Shown one piece after another: positions 17,011-26,700 of a stretch of 64,000 nucleotides of DNA. The notes beneath the pieces are model-generated. The model did not search any database. It had not been told where the DNA came from and saw only the letters and a list, made by a program, of their open reading frames with translations. Within the stretch, counting starts at the first letter, position 1. The number at the start of each line of letters is the position of its first letter. Both the position numbers and the translations under genes were made by a program. The stretch is from Bryobacterales bacterium (GTDB lineage: Bacteria; Acidobacteriota; Terriglobia; Bryobacterales; Bryobacteraceae). The stretch is taken from the NCBI GenBank assembly GCA_003142185.1, contig PLOR01000080.1, positions 17,603 to 81,602 on the forward strand, in the 5' to 3' direction.

Positions 17011-18008
17011 CCCAGTCCCGCCTCGCGCAGAAAGCGGGCCGCCTCTTCCGGCGGCGTCGGGTTGATGTAGAAGCCGGTGCCCCACTCGAATCCCGCCACT
17101 TTGGTCAGTTTGGGAATAATCTCGATGTGCCAGTGATAGTAGGCCAGCGGCGCTTCCTGAACCGGCGCGCTGTGCACAATGAAGTTGTAGGCCGGCCGCT
17201 CCAGCACTTTGTCGATTTTGCGCATGGTGGAGCGCAGCACCCAGGCCAGGTTATCGAGCAGCGCCGGTTCGGAGTCCTCGTAGTGCGAGGCGTGCTGCTT
17301 GGGCAGAATCCAGGTTTCGAAGGGAAAGCGCGGCGCGTAGGGCGCCAGCACCGTGAAGCGGTCCGTCTCCGAGATCAGCCGCGCGCCCGCCGAGCTTTCT
17401 TCGTGGATAATGTCGCAGAAGATGCATCGTTCCTTCGCCTCATGGAATTCGCGCGACGCGTCCACTTCCTCCTTCACCACGTTGGGAATCACCGGCAGCG
17501 CGATCAGTTGCGAATGCGGATGCTCGAGCGAAGCGCCGGCCGCCTCCCCGTAGTTGCGGAATAGAATGATGTAACGGAACCGCCGGTCGCGCTTAAGATC
17601 GTTGACGCGGTCTTTGAACGCCCTCAGCACCTCCGCGATCTGATGTTCCGGCATGTCGGACAGAGTGGCGGCGTGGTCCGGCGTCTCGATGATCACTTCG
17701 TTGGCGCCGATGCCGCTCATCTTGTCGTACATGCCCTCGCCCTGGCGGCTCAGGTCGCCTTCGATGCCGAGCACGGGGAACTTGTTCGGCACCACGCGTA
17801 CGCGCCATCCCGGCTGGTCGCGGCCGCCGCCATTGCGGTAGGCAAGCACTTCCGGCGGGGTCTTGTTTTCATGGCCGGAATCGAATGGGCAAACCGTCTG
17901 TTGGGCCGGCGGCACCGGCTGGCGAATGAAATCACCGGGACGCTTGGCGCGATCCGTGGCGATGATCACCCAGCGGCCGGTGATCGGGTCTTTGCGCAAC
18001 TCAGGCAA
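17007..18008 (-). CDS. galT: Galactose-1-phosphate uridylyltransferase
   Basis: 333 residues from TTG 18008, with AGGAAG upstream; the N-terminus PELRKDPITGRWVIIATDRAKRP is typical of the family. The zinc-site motif is CPFDSGHE. The active-site triad region is SLEHPHSQLIALP, where the second His carries the uridylyl group. The second half ends KVAGFEWGTGFYINPTPPEEAA. It transfers UMP from UDP-glucose to galactose-1-phosphate in the Leloir pathway. No other gal genes are in the window. Confidence 0.95.
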   Translation of the reverse strand: MPELRKDPITGRWVIIATDRAKRPGDFIRQPVPPAQQTVCPFDSGHENKTPPEVLAYRNGGGRDQPGWRVRVVPNKFPVLGIEGDLSRQGEGMYDKMSGIGANEVIIETPDHAATLSDMPEHQIAEVLRAFKDRVNDLKRDRRFRYIILFRNYGEAAGASLEHPHSQLIALPVIPNVVKEEVDASREFHEAKERCIFCDIIHEESSAGARLISETDRFTVLAPYAPRFPFETWILPKQHASHYEDSEPALLDNLAWVLRSTMRKIDKVLERPAYNFIVHSAPVQEAPLAYYHWHIEIIPKLTKVAGFEWGTGFYINPTPPEEAARFLREAGLG

Positions 18009-18050
18009 TCGGGAACTTCCTTCCGGGTGGGGACAACTGCAAACACCTGA

Positions 18051-18464
18051 TTATATGTCACGGACGCGAAACGCGTCGCGCCTCCAGGCGATTTGAGGAG
18101 GACTAGCCAACATTATGCTGACAATATCGAACCGCGTGCGGGCCGCTTCGACCTGCGCGCGGTACCCATACTCGCGGGCAGCGATGGCGATCCGGCGCTG
18201 TTTCTCCTGGTCCACGGCCGCGTCGGGCGCGCCGAAGTCGGCGCTCGATCGCGTCTTCACTTCGACGAATGCCAGCACACCGCCCTCCCACGCCACCAGG
18301 TCGATTTCTCCCGCTCCCGAGCGGGCCGTGTAATTGCGCGCCACCACCGTGCAGCCATGCGCGCGCAGGTAGCGGTAAGCCATGTCTTCGCCCAAACGGC
18401 CATGATCGCCCGCCAGCCTGCGGCGCCGCAGCAGGTCCGCCGTGCGGTAGAGCAGTCCGATCAC
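18051..18464 (-). CDS. yraN: UPF0102 (YraN-family) endonuclease-like protein
   Basis: 137 residues. The GTG start at 18464 overlaps the TGA of the preceding methyltransferase gene. The restriction-endonuclease-like core is plain: GRLGEDMAYRYLRAHG, then GEIDLVAWEGGVLAFVEVKTRSS (the D...ExK motif). It is a widespread family of uncertain function, often proposed to act in DNA processing. It is followed by a 42-base gap to galT. Confidence 0.93.
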   Translation of the reverse strand: MIGLLYRTADLLRRRRLAGDHGRLGEDMAYRYLRAHGCTVVARNYTARSGAGEIDLVAWEGGVLAFVEVKTRSSADFGAPDAAVDQEKQRRIAIAAREYGYRAQVEAARTRFDIVSIMLASPPQIAWRRDAFRVRDI

Positions 18465-19042
18465 TCGATCACTTCGAATTCGAACTCCATCGCCTTACCG
18501 CGCACCACGTAGCACAAGTAGTATTCCCAAAAGCGCCGGTAACGGGGGAAGCGGTTGACCAGAAATTCGAACCCGAGCCACCTCCACAAAGCCAGTAGTT
18601 TGACGCGTACCGAAATCTCACGAAATCGCACCGCGGAATAGTAGCCGAACCCGCCGTGCTTTTCGCCGAAATAGCGGAAGCTGAAACTGTTGAGGTGACT
18701 CTTGTGGGTGGGGTCGCAGAAGGAGCTGAAATCGGTATAGTGCGGCGTTTCGATGCGCACTGTCCCGCCCGGCCGCACCAGGCGGTGGAACTCCTCCATG
18801 GTGCGTATGACGTCCGCCACGTGCTCGATGACGTGGATGGCGGTGAGCCGGTCGAAAGCGCCGCTGGCGAATGGGTACGGGAAGCGGTCGAGATCGACAA
18901 TCACGTCGGCGCGGCTGGCCGGGTTGCGGTCGATGCCGATCGCCCCCGGCTGCTTGTGAATCCCGCAACCCACGTCGAGAATTCTCGGTGGGGCATGCTT
19001 TAGCTTGCCGGTTGTCTCTATGCTATCGCTGCCGTCAGGCAC
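18461..19042 (-). CDS. Class I SAM-dependent methyltransferase
   Basis: 193 residues from a GTG at 19042, which lies inside the last 25 bases of the aminotransferase gene. Motif I is ILDVGCGIHKQPGAIGIDRNP; the acidic end of strand 2 and the following VIVDLDRFPYPFASGAFDRLTAIHVIEHV and VRPGGTVRIETPHYTDFSS fit Methyltransf_11 proteins. The substrate is unknown. The first ~20 residues (including GKLKHAPP) are encoded by a dispersed 23-base repeat that also occurs in non-coding DNA upstream of asnS, so the N-terminus may be recently acquired. Confidence 0.85.
   Translation of the reverse strand: MPDGSDSIETTGKLKHAPPRILDVGCGIHKQPGAIGIDRNPASRADVIVDLDRFPYPFASGAFDRLTAIHVIEHVADVIRTMEEFHRLVRPGGTVRIETPHYTDFSSFCDPTHKSHLNSFSFRYFGEKHGGFGYYSAVRFREISVRVKLLALWRWLGFEFLVNRFPRYRRFWEYYLCYVVRGKAMEFEFEVIE
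18987..19009 (-). repeat. 23-base dispersed repeat inside the methyltransferase gene
   Basis: The minus-strand sequence here is identical over 23 bases to plus-strand positions 34990-35012, upstream of asnS. Its core is GCAAGCTAAAGCATGCCCCA. It encodes part of the methyltransferase N-terminus. Confidence 0.85.
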
Positions 19043-20370
19043 TCTTCCAGTGTCTCAAGAGCGAAGGCGCATTGCTCGCGCGTTATGACCAGCGGCGGGC
19101 AGAGGCGAAGACTGTTATCGCCGGCGCCGAGCACCAGCAGGCCGCGCTCGAACGCCATCTGCACCACGCGGTCGCGCAGTTGCGGCGCCTTCTCACGCGT
19201 CTCTCGATCGCGTACCAGCTCGATGCCGATCATCAGCCCCAGCCCACGAACATCGCCCACCTGGGCGAAGCGGTGCGGCCACTCGCGCATGCGGTCCATC
19301 AGGTACGCGCCCATGCGCGCTGCGTTGGAGATCAGCTCTTCTTCAAGCAGTGCGATGGTCGCCAGTGCCGCCGCGCAGGCTACCGGATTGCCGCCGAAGG
19401 TGGAAGCGTGCGCGCCCGGCGGCCAGGTCATGAGGTCGGCGCGCGCCACGGTAGCCCCCAGCGGCAGGCCGCTGGCGATGCCTTTGGCCACCGCGATGAT
19501 GTCGGGCACGGCGTCAAAATGATCGGCCGCCCACATGCGGCCGGTGCGGCCCATTCCGCTCTGCACCTCGTCGAAAATCAACAGAATTCCGTGCTGGCTG
19601 GCCACCCGCGCGAGCTCGTCGAAGAAGATCCGCGGCGGCACGATGTAACCGCCTTCGCCCTGCACCGGTTCCACCACGATGGCCGCGGTTTCCTCCGGCG
19701 GCGCCACGGTTTTCAGCAGGGTATTTTCGATGAAGCCGACGCACTCCACCGCGCAGCTCTCCGGCTTTTGTCCGACCGGGCAGCGGTAGCAGTTGGGGTA
19801 CGGCGCATGGACCACGCCGGGGATGAGCGGCCCGAATCCCGCGCGCTGCACCGCCTTGCGCGCGGTGAGCGAAAGCGCGCCCAGGGTGCGGCCGTGGAAG
19901 CTGCCGTAGAACGCGATGATCTTGTCGCGTTTGGTGGACCAGCGCGCCAGCTTGATGGAGCCCTCGATGGCCTCCGCGCCCGAATTGCCGAACGATACGC
20001 GCCGCGCCATGTCGCCGGGCGCAATCTCCGCCAGCTTCTCCGCCAGCGCCACCATTTCCTCGTAATAGAAATCGGTGCCCGACATGTGCATCAGCCGGGC
20101 GGCCTGTTCCTGAACCGCCTTCACCACTCGCGGATGGCAGTGGCCGGTGGCCACCACCGCGATGCCCGCATTGAAATCCAGAAAGCGGTTCCCATCCACG
20201 TCCTCCACGAGCGCGCCTTCGCCGCGCTCCGCCACCAGCGGATAGCAACGTGTGTAGGATGGCGACACCACCCGCTCGTCGCGCTCGATGACAGCGCGCG
20301 CGCGCGGCCCGGGCAGCGGCCCATTGATGATTGGAAGATCCGGACGCACCTGATCCAAGGTCTTGCCCAT
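19018..20370 (-). CDS. Class III PLP-dependent aminotransferase (4-aminobutyrate/ornithine type)
   Basis: 450 residues, ATG at 20370 behind GGAGG. PLP-fold landmarks: NSGAEAIEGSIKLAR, FHGRTLGALSLT, the acidic pair region EPVQGEGGYIVPP, LLIFDEVQSGMGRTG and the Schiff-base lysine in VAKGIASGLPLGA. A Cys-rich insert PYPNCYRCPVGQKPESC is as seen in many GABA-type and diaminobutyrate-type enzymes. It probably moves the omega-amino group of GABA, ornithine or lysine to 2-oxoglutarate. The substrate cannot be settled by eye, so no symbol is given. It overlaps the next gene by 25 bases. Confidence 0.9.
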   Translation of the reverse strand: MGKTLDQVRPDLPIINGPLPGPRARAVIERDERVVSPSYTRCYPLVAERGEGALVEDVDGNRFLDFNAGIAVVATGHCHPRVVKAVQEQAARLMHMSGTDFYYEEMVALAEKLAEIAPGDMARRVSFGNSGAEAIEGSIKLARWSTKRDKIIAFYGSFHGRTLGALSLTARKAVQRAGFGPLIPGVVHAPYPNCYRCPVGQKPESCAVECVGFIENTLLKTVAPPEETAAIVVEPVQGEGGYIVPPRIFFDELARVASQHGILLIFDEVQSGMGRTGRMWAADHFDAVPDIIAVAKGIASGLPLGATVARADLMTWPPGAHASTFGGNPVACAAALATIALLEEELISNAARMGAYLMDRMREWPHRFAQVGDVRGLGLMIGIELVRDRETREKAPQLRDRVVQMAFERGLLVLGAGDNSLRLCPPLVITREQCAFALETLEECLTAAIA

Positions 20371-20578
20371 GACAACCTCCTGCTCAAACTGTTGGTAGGT
20401 TTGCTGGAATTGCGCGTCTCAAGAAACAAGCCGCGCGCCGCGAGGCGGGCAAGGTGCTAGTCGGAACCGAACAGTCCCGGCCGGGATATGGAAGGCGTGC
20501 ATCCCACGGAACTATTGTAGCGCGGGATGTCGGCTATGCTGAAGCAGGGAGTTTGAGCGCGTCAGGACGACAGCGGCG

Positions 20579-21013
20579 ATGGCTGTAACCGACGAAAAAG
20601 ATCCGTACAATCTGCAACGCTTCTTAGACGCCCAGGATCCCGGCTACGTGCGGGTATGCTCTGAACTGCGGGCGGGCCGCAAAGAGGGGCATTGGATGTG
20701 GTTCATATTCCCGCAGATTCAAGGTCTCGGCTACAGTCCAATAGCGCAGAAGTTCGCAATTTCTTCGTTGCAGGAAGCCAAGGCATACCTGGACCACCCA
20801 ATTCTCGGGGCTCGACTGAGGGAGTGTTGCCGGCTGGTAACTCAGCTTGAAGGCCGCTCCATCGAGGAGATCTTCGGCTATCCCGATGATTTGAAGTTTC
20901 GATCCTCGATGACCCTGTTCGCCCAAGCCACGGCTGAGAATCAGCTCTTCCGGGACGCCTTGGAAAAGTATTGCAACGGCGAGTTTGATCCGTTGACGCT
21001 CGATCGGCTGTGA
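20579..21013 (+). CDS. DUF1810 family protein
   Basis: 144 residues, the full length of this small family. Characteristic segments: DPYNLQRFLDAQD at the start, GHWMWFIFPQIQGLGYSPIAQKFAI, YLDHPILGARLRECCRLV, IFGYPDDLKFRSSMTLFA and FRDALEKYCNGEFDPLTLDRL at the end. The fold is related to NADAR-type domains and the function is unproven. It is a single gene divergent from the aminotransferase, with about 120 bases before it for a promoter. Confidence 0.92.
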   Translation: MAVTDEKDPYNLQRFLDAQDPGYVRVCSELRAGRKEGHWMWFIFPQIQGLGYSPIAQKFAISSLQEAKAYLDHPILGARLRECCRLVTQLEGRSIEEIFGYPDDLKFRSSMTLFAQATAENQLFRDALEKYCNGEFDPLTLDRL

Positions 21014-21023
21014 TGTCTGGTGT

Positions 21024-21142
21024 GGCGCGGTTGGCAGGCGGAACCAGGCGAAATCCGCTTCGGACCCGAAAACCGGGGCGCCTGCCACACCTGCCTGCCA
21101 ATCCCGCGCCGGCAAAGTGGGACAGAGGCTTTCGTCTGTCAA
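21024..21142. repeat. Dispersed inverted-repeat element (copy 1)
   Basis: Inverted arms 21024-21039 and 21093-21110 (GGCGCGGTTGGCAGGC against its complement, with a 2-base bulge) are followed by a second small palindrome GACAGA...TCTGTC at 21121-21140. The same architecture, with shared sequence at both ends, recurs at 41763-41836. Related palindromes lie at 34898-35012. Confidence 0.75.
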
Positions 21143-21154
21143 CCCGGTGAGTCC

Positions 21155-21427
21155 TTACATGTCGATGCGCTGCCGCTTGTGGCCCTCGAGATACCAGCAG
21201 GGGGCGGCGCCGAAGTGCGGAAACAGCGAGTGGACGCACGTTCGCGTCTCCGGGCTGAGCATGATGAATTCGGTCTTGCCGTCCTTCAACGGAACGGCGT
21301 AATAGGGCCGCACCAGAACCGTGCCGAACGCGCGCGGCCCGCGCCAACGGGCGTCCAGCGAATCCCCGCCGAAAAGCAAGCCAGCCAACGCCACGAGGCC
21401 CGCCCCGATCCATCGGACATATCGCAC
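21155..21427 (-). CDS. Small exported protein of unknown function
   Basis: 90 residues with an N-terminal hydrophobic segment (WIGAGLVALAGLLFGG). The mature part is a compact conserved-looking module: GTVLVRPYYAVPLKDGKTEFIML, then TCVHSLFPHFGAAPCWYLEGHKRQRID. Two Cys residues could form a disulfide. I believe similar short proteins occur in related acidobacteria, but I cannot name a family. It lies between the repeat element and the secreted-protein region. Confidence 0.6.
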   Translation of the reverse strand: MRYVRWIGAGLVALAGLLFGGDSLDARWRGPRAFGTVLVRPYYAVPLKDGKTEFIMLSPETRTCVHSLFPHFGAAPCWYLEGHKRQRIDM

Positions 21428-21778
21428 TCCCCTAGCTTACCAGCGGCGTCGTTTCTTCAGGCGGGTGACGAATAGACTCGCCCTCCTCGCAAGCTTCGCG
21501 GCTTCCAATGGTTAGCCATGGGATCTTAACCATCGGACGCCTTGTTTTACCGCCCGCAGTGCTGCCTATAATGGGGTCACGGTTGCTTCGCCCTTCCGAA
21601 TGGGGAGCGGAGTATGGCCGATAAGGGACAGATCGGAAGGCAGGTGGGTCTGTTCAGTTGTTGCGCTGTTGCGCGTTTCATTTGTAACCCCGGGGCTTGT
21701 GTTGCCTCAAGATTCCTGCAAGATGGACCGGGACGGTACCATGAACGGGCAGGAAACAAACTGAGGAGGACCTCTCGC

Positions 21779-22288
21779 ATGCGCAGAGAGTTTTCGGCAA
21801 TTGTAGGTTTTGGACTGTTCGTGTTCTCGATACCGGCTTGGGCTCAGGCCAGCGCCTGCGATCTGGTAACCACCGGCGCGACGCCCACCCAGAGTGACGT
21901 GAACGCGGCGATCAGCATGTCGATTGGCGCGACGCCATGTACCGCCAATATCATGGGCGCGAATGTCTGCAACGTCGTCGTCGTCCAGCGCGTTGTAAAC
22001 GCCGCGATGGGTCAACCGTGCGTCGTCGGCACTCACAGCGTGGGGTTGACGTGGGGCGCCAGCGCGGCGGGCACGTATCCCATCGCCGGCTACAATGTTT
22101 ATCGCGCGCCCTCAAGCGCACCGACCCAGTATGTGCAGATCAACACTGCCCTGCTGACGACTCTCAGTTTTACCGATGGCGCGGTGTCGAACAGCGCGAC
22201 CTATTACTATGCGGTCACGGCTGTGGATACGCAGGGCAACCAGAGCGCGTATTCTACTGCGGGGGCGACCACCCTACCGTCCTCTTAG
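21779..22288 (+). CDS. Secreted protein with degenerate dockerin-like pair and fibronectin type III domain
   Basis: 169 residues. ATG 21779 is chosen for the GAGGAGG box and the signal peptide MRREFSAIVGFGLFV...AWAQ. Residues about 25-80 show two tandem units with dockerin spacing: CDLVTTGATPTQSDVNAAISMSIG and CTANIMGANVCNVVVVQRVVNAAMG. The helix residues of a dockerin are kept, but most Ca-binding Asp/Asn of the loop are replaced (for example ANIMGANVC where DLNGDG would be expected). The C-terminal ~85 residues are one Fn3 domain (VGLTWGAS...YPIAGYNVYRA...YYYAVTAVDTQGNQSAYS). It faces a convergent cohesin-like protein gene at 22359-23579. Confidence 0.7.
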   Translation: MRREFSAIVGFGLFVFSIPAWAQASACDLVTTGATPTQSDVNAAISMSIGATPCTANIMGANVCNVVVVQRVVNAAMGQPCVVGTHSVGLTWGASAAGTYPIAGYNVYRAPSSAPTQYVQINTALLTTLSFTDGAVSNSATYYYAVTAVDTQGNQSAYSTAGATTLPSS

Positions 22289-22358
22289 AGCATCGATCGC
22301 GCCACGGAAGTTCCTTGCCAGGTGAGGAATGAAGATCCGCTAAGAGGACACAAGCGGC

Positions 22359-23579
22359 TTACTGAACGGCCATCGTCACACCTGGCTGGCTGTTTCCGCC
22401 AACGGTAATCGTCACCGGCACCGCCGCGCTGGGCGCAATTCCAAGGGGAACGCGCACGTTGACTTGCAGCAGCCCCGCGACCTGGTCACCCGCCGAGCCC
22501 GCGTACCACACATCAGCGCTTTGCCCGCCGATCGACACCGTCACCGCCTGGATGGGTTGGCGCAAATCCGCCGCCGTAACAATGATCCCATCCGTACCTG
22601 GGGGCGCGGTCTGTCCCTCGCCCGTGCCGTAAATCGAAACCACGTCTCCGGGCGCAGCCGGACTATCCGCGCCATTGATGGTGCCGTTCTGGTTGACGAT
22701 CGCGCCCTGGCCGGTGCCCGACGCGTTCAACGTGAAGATCCCCGGACAGGTTGGCGCTACGGCCATCGTGAACGGCGCCGAGAGGACCCCCTGGTACTCC
22801 ACCTGGATGGATGTCTGAGCTTGCCCGCTCACCTCGTAGGGCACGATGGCAGACAACTGGCCCGCCATCGTATACAGAAGCGGAGCGGGGACGCCGTCAA
22901 AGAGAACCGTGGTAGTGCCCAGTGAGGCGGCGACCAATCCGGCGGATGTGATTTGCGTGCTGCTCAGCGCGGATCCCGCCAGGAAGTTTCCGGCGACAAC
23001 GACGATTTCACCCGGTGCGACAGAGCCGGTTGCATAACTCGCCGCGTTTGCGACAGCGGAGATCGCGGGAGCGGACACGCCGGCTCCCGGTACCACCACG
23101 CCGCCGCCGCCGGTGGACAGCGGCACAGGGCCTCCCAGGGGATCCGACGCGGTGGCGTTCGTCAATCCGAGCGGATACACTCCGGGAGAGGCGCCAGCGG
23201 CGACTTCCACCGAGACCGTCGCCAGCACGCCGTCCGCGATCGCATTTTGATTCAAGCCCACGATCAGAATCCGCTCCACACCTGGCCCCGGAGTCGACGC
23301 CCAAATGCTCTTCTCCGCGCTGGTGAGAGTGTCCCCCAGAGAGACCGAGACTATCGGCGCCTGGCTCTGGTATGAAATGTCAAACTGAATTGCGCTCAAC
23401 GCCTGACCTGCGGAAGAGAGAGCGACCTCGACCCCGACCTCGACCGCAGCGCCTCCCTGCGCCGCTGCTATCGCTTGGGTGAGGGAGACCGTCGGCGTGG
23501 CCGGGGAGGCGAGAATTCCCGTGGCGACGGCGAACCATAGCACACCGGGCAAAACAGAACTGAAGCCGCGACAGCGCAC
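22359..23579 (-). CDS. Secreted protein: cohesin-like domain plus TIGR03437-type C-terminal domain
   Basis: 406 residues from GTG 23579, with a signal peptide ending ...GILASPA. Residues about 30-160 fold-match a cohesin-like domain (VEVALSSAGQALSAIQFDISYQ...RILIVGLNQNAIADGVLATVSVEVAAGA...YPLGLTNATASDP). Residues about 170-406 form the Solibacter-type C-terminal module (ISAVANAASYATGSVAPGEIVVVAGNFL...VLFDGVPAPLLYTMAGQLSAIVPYEV...GDVVSIYGTGEGQTAPPG...VSIGGQSADVWYAGSAGDQVAGLLQVNVRVP). The role is presumably extracellular attachment or scaffolding; no catalytic motif was seen. Confidence 0.8.
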   Translation of the reverse strand: MRCRGFSSVLPGVLWFAVATGILASPATPTVSLTQAIAAAQGGAAVEVGVEVALSSAGQALSAIQFDISYQSQAPIVSVSLGDTLTSAEKSIWASTPGPGVERILIVGLNQNAIADGVLATVSVEVAAGASPGVYPLGLTNATASDPLGGPVPLSTGGGGVVVPGAGVSAPAISAVANAASYATGSVAPGEIVVVAGNFLAGSALSSTQITSAGLVAASLGTTTVLFDGVPAPLLYTMAGQLSAIVPYEVSGQAQTSIQVEYQGVLSAPFTMAVAPTCPGIFTLNASGTGQGAIVNQNGTINGADSPAAPGDVVSIYGTGEGQTAPPGTDGIIVTAADLRQPIQAVTVSIGGQSADVWYAGSAGDQVAGLLQVNVRVPLGIAPSAAVPVTITVGGNSQPGVTMAVQ

Positions 23580-23709
23580 GTGTTCAATTGTACAACTTGG
23601 GCTCTGAACCGGCGCTTGCCCGTTGGTACCATGCGCCTATGACCGTTCGGGACTGTATTGGTCTTAGTCTCTAACGGAGGCTCGCGGCAACGCGCGTATT
23701 CGGTGCCGA

Positions 23710-26700
23710 TTACCGGGCTTCGACGGCAATCGTGACCGTGTTGCTGGTGAGCGTTTGTCCGCTGGAGTCGGGTACCTGCACTATAACTGGGACGGCGTCG
23801 CCCGAAGCGACGCTGGCCGGCACCGTCACGTCGATCCGATAGACGCCCGCCATTCCCGGCATTGGCTGGACCTGATCTGCCGTGGTGTAGGCGCCGCCGA
23901 TCGAAATCCGCAGCAGCGCCGGACTGGCGTCGAGTCCCGCTCCGGTGGCGAGAATCGAGATCGCGTCACCCGGTTCCGCGGGCTGGCCGTTGTTCAGATA
24001 GCTACGCGGTGTGGCCAGCAGAGAGGTGCCGGCAAGCGTCGCCATGGCTTGACCTTGCCCTGATCCGTTGGCGGAAAAGAGGCCCAACGTCGCTTGCTGA
24101 TTGGCGTCAACCACGTTGGAAACCGCGCCGCCTGTCTGGGCCGAAATCTCCAACTCTCCTGCCGGTGCCGCCTCCGGACAGAGGAAGTCGAGCCGCGTTG
24201 CCGAAGCGTAAACAATGGGCGCCGGGTTGCCATTCACAATCACCTCGGCGCCTGCGAGTTGAGTTGAACTCCCAGTTGGATTCGAAGTGGGCTGGGTGCC
24301 CAAAGCGAGCCAGCGTCCGAGCAGGCTTGCCACCGAACCTGGGCTGCAACTCAAGGTTGGCCGGGTTGGAACTCCCGCCTTGGGAAAAACGCCCTGCGAC
24401 TGCTGGCTCCCGGCATTTCGGAGGTCTGAAATCACCGGAAGGCCCGGATCGGCTTCGATCACCACGGAGCCGGTAGAAGATATCCGCGCGGAATTGGTCG
24501 CGGTGAAGGTAACTTCGCGTCTCTCCAACGGAGATGAGTTACCAAGTTGGTGGATGGGCCCGGCCGGTGCTTGCGGCGTCCAGAGGAAACTACCGGTGGC
24601 GGGATCAAACGAGGCGCCTGCCGGCAGGTTGGCCGCCGACAGAGTGAGCGGCAAATCGCCGGGATCGACGGCCGAAAAAGTGAAGGCCAACGGCTGTCCA
24701 AACGCAGCCAGTTCCGTTCCCGGCAGGTTCAGGATCGGTGCGGTGGCCGGCGTCACGGCAGCCGAACTTGTCACGGAAGTCTGTCCAAACTGCACTGTTA
24801 CCGCGGACGACTGCTGCCCGGCTAGAGGCGTCGTAAAGACCTCGAAGCTGAGTTGCGCCTGTCCGGGACGCGTTGTGAACGGACTGGGAAGCTCAAAGCT
24901 TGTGCTGTCGCTGGAGACAGACAGGCGAGCTACCTGCAGTACATTTGGAATGTTCATGCCAACCGTGCATGTGAAGGAACCGCCGGCTTGGACCGTCTGC
25001 GGTACGCATGAAAGGCTGGTGGGCCGAATGCCGGTGATTGGAATGCTGGCCGTCGTCAAGGCTCCCTGCACGGACGCTGTGATCTGAGCCTGCGTATCCT
25101 GGTCCGACGATATTACGGTAGCGGCAAACGGAACGGACAGGGCGCCGGCGGGGATCACGACCTGCACCGGCACCTGCACGCGCGACGTATTCGCCTGCAG
25201 AGCGACGGTCACGCCACTTACAGGCGCGGCTTGCGCCAGGGAGACACCGCAGTCCAGGCCGCCCACCTTGTTCGGGTCGGGATTGCAGGCGATCGAAGCG
25301 CCGCTCTGTGAGGATGCAGGCTGCAAGCCGACGGAGGTCGTCTCGGACGGGTTCGGTGCAATCGAGCTGACCGCCGGCTGCACGCCCCCGCTGGAGCCCA
25401 CTTGAAAGTTCTGTGAAGCGGCGAGCCCGCCCGGGTTGGTGATGTTGAGCGTGGCCGTATAGGAGGTCGCTCCGCCCATGTACACCGCTACCTGCACCTC
25501 CGACGAGCTGACGAAAGTCAGACAGGACGCCGGCACCGGGTAATTCACGCCCGCCACGGTCACCGAACCCGTAAACCCGCTTTGAAAGTTGCTCCCGATC
25601 ACCGTCAGAGTGGTCAATTGCTCCCACGGCACCGGGTTCGGCGCCATCGAGCTGATCGCCGGCTGCACGCCCCCACTGGAGCCCACTTGAAAGTTCTGTG
25701 AAGCGGCGAGCCCGCCCGGGTTGGTGATGTTGAGCGTGGCCGTATAGGAGGTCGCTCCGCCCATGTACACCGCTACCTGCACCTCCGACGAGCTGACGAG
25801 AGTCAGACCTGACGCCGGCACCGGGTAATTCACGCCCGCCACGGTCACCGAAGCCGTAAACCCGCTTTGAAAGTTGCTCCCGTTCACCGTCAGGGTGGTC
25901 AACTGCTCCCACGGCACCGGGTTCGGCGCCATCGAGCTGATCGCCGGTATCATGGCAGGAGCGCTCGCCGTTGGCGCCACCAGCGAGATTGAAGCCGTCT
26001 GCGAGCTGCCGTTGTAAGATGCCGTCACCACTGCGGTCTGGTTGGCAGTAAATGTGTTCGTTGTGGCCGTGAAGCTGCCTGTTGTGGAACCGCTCGGCAC
26101 CGTCACCGACGCGGGCACGGGCAGCGCACCGGTACTACTAGAGAGGTTGACAGTCACGCCGGCGGAGGAGGCGGGCTCACTCAGCGCCGCCGTACAGATC
26201 GACGAGGCACCGCTGCTGAGCGATGCGGGGTTGCAGGAGAGTCCGGCTAACGTAGGCGCCAGAACCAGTGGTGCTGGGAGTGTTATTGTTCCACCCGTGC
26301 CAGTCACGGAAATTGGGCTTCCAGCGGCGGTCGCGCCAGCCAGGTTAGTGAGGCCAATCGGCGTCGTGCCTGCCGAACTGGTCATCGTCACGTTGATCAC
26401 CGCGACAACACCGTTCTGGATGACCGCGTCGTTCATCCCGGACAGCAGGCATGTGTAGGAACCGGCGCCCGAAAAACAGGTGATCGTTTCGTCCGCCGCG
26501 GTGGCGCTGGAGCCGGCGACTGCGCCGATCGAGGCAGTGTTGCCGGCTGGATAAGTCAGCGTCCACTGGACTCCCGCCGGCTCGCTTCCCACTGGGGAAT
26601 TCAACGACAGGTTTAGTGCGATGGCGCCGCCCGCAACGGCGGTCCCTGAAGACAGCGCCAACGCGTCCTGTCCAAACACGACCCCAGGCACGAACGCGAG

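Noticed and set aside
18871..20460. 529-residue plus-strand open frame
   Set aside because: It is antisense to the class III aminotransferase and methyltransferase genes, is Arg/His-rich and has no domain; a high-GC shadow.
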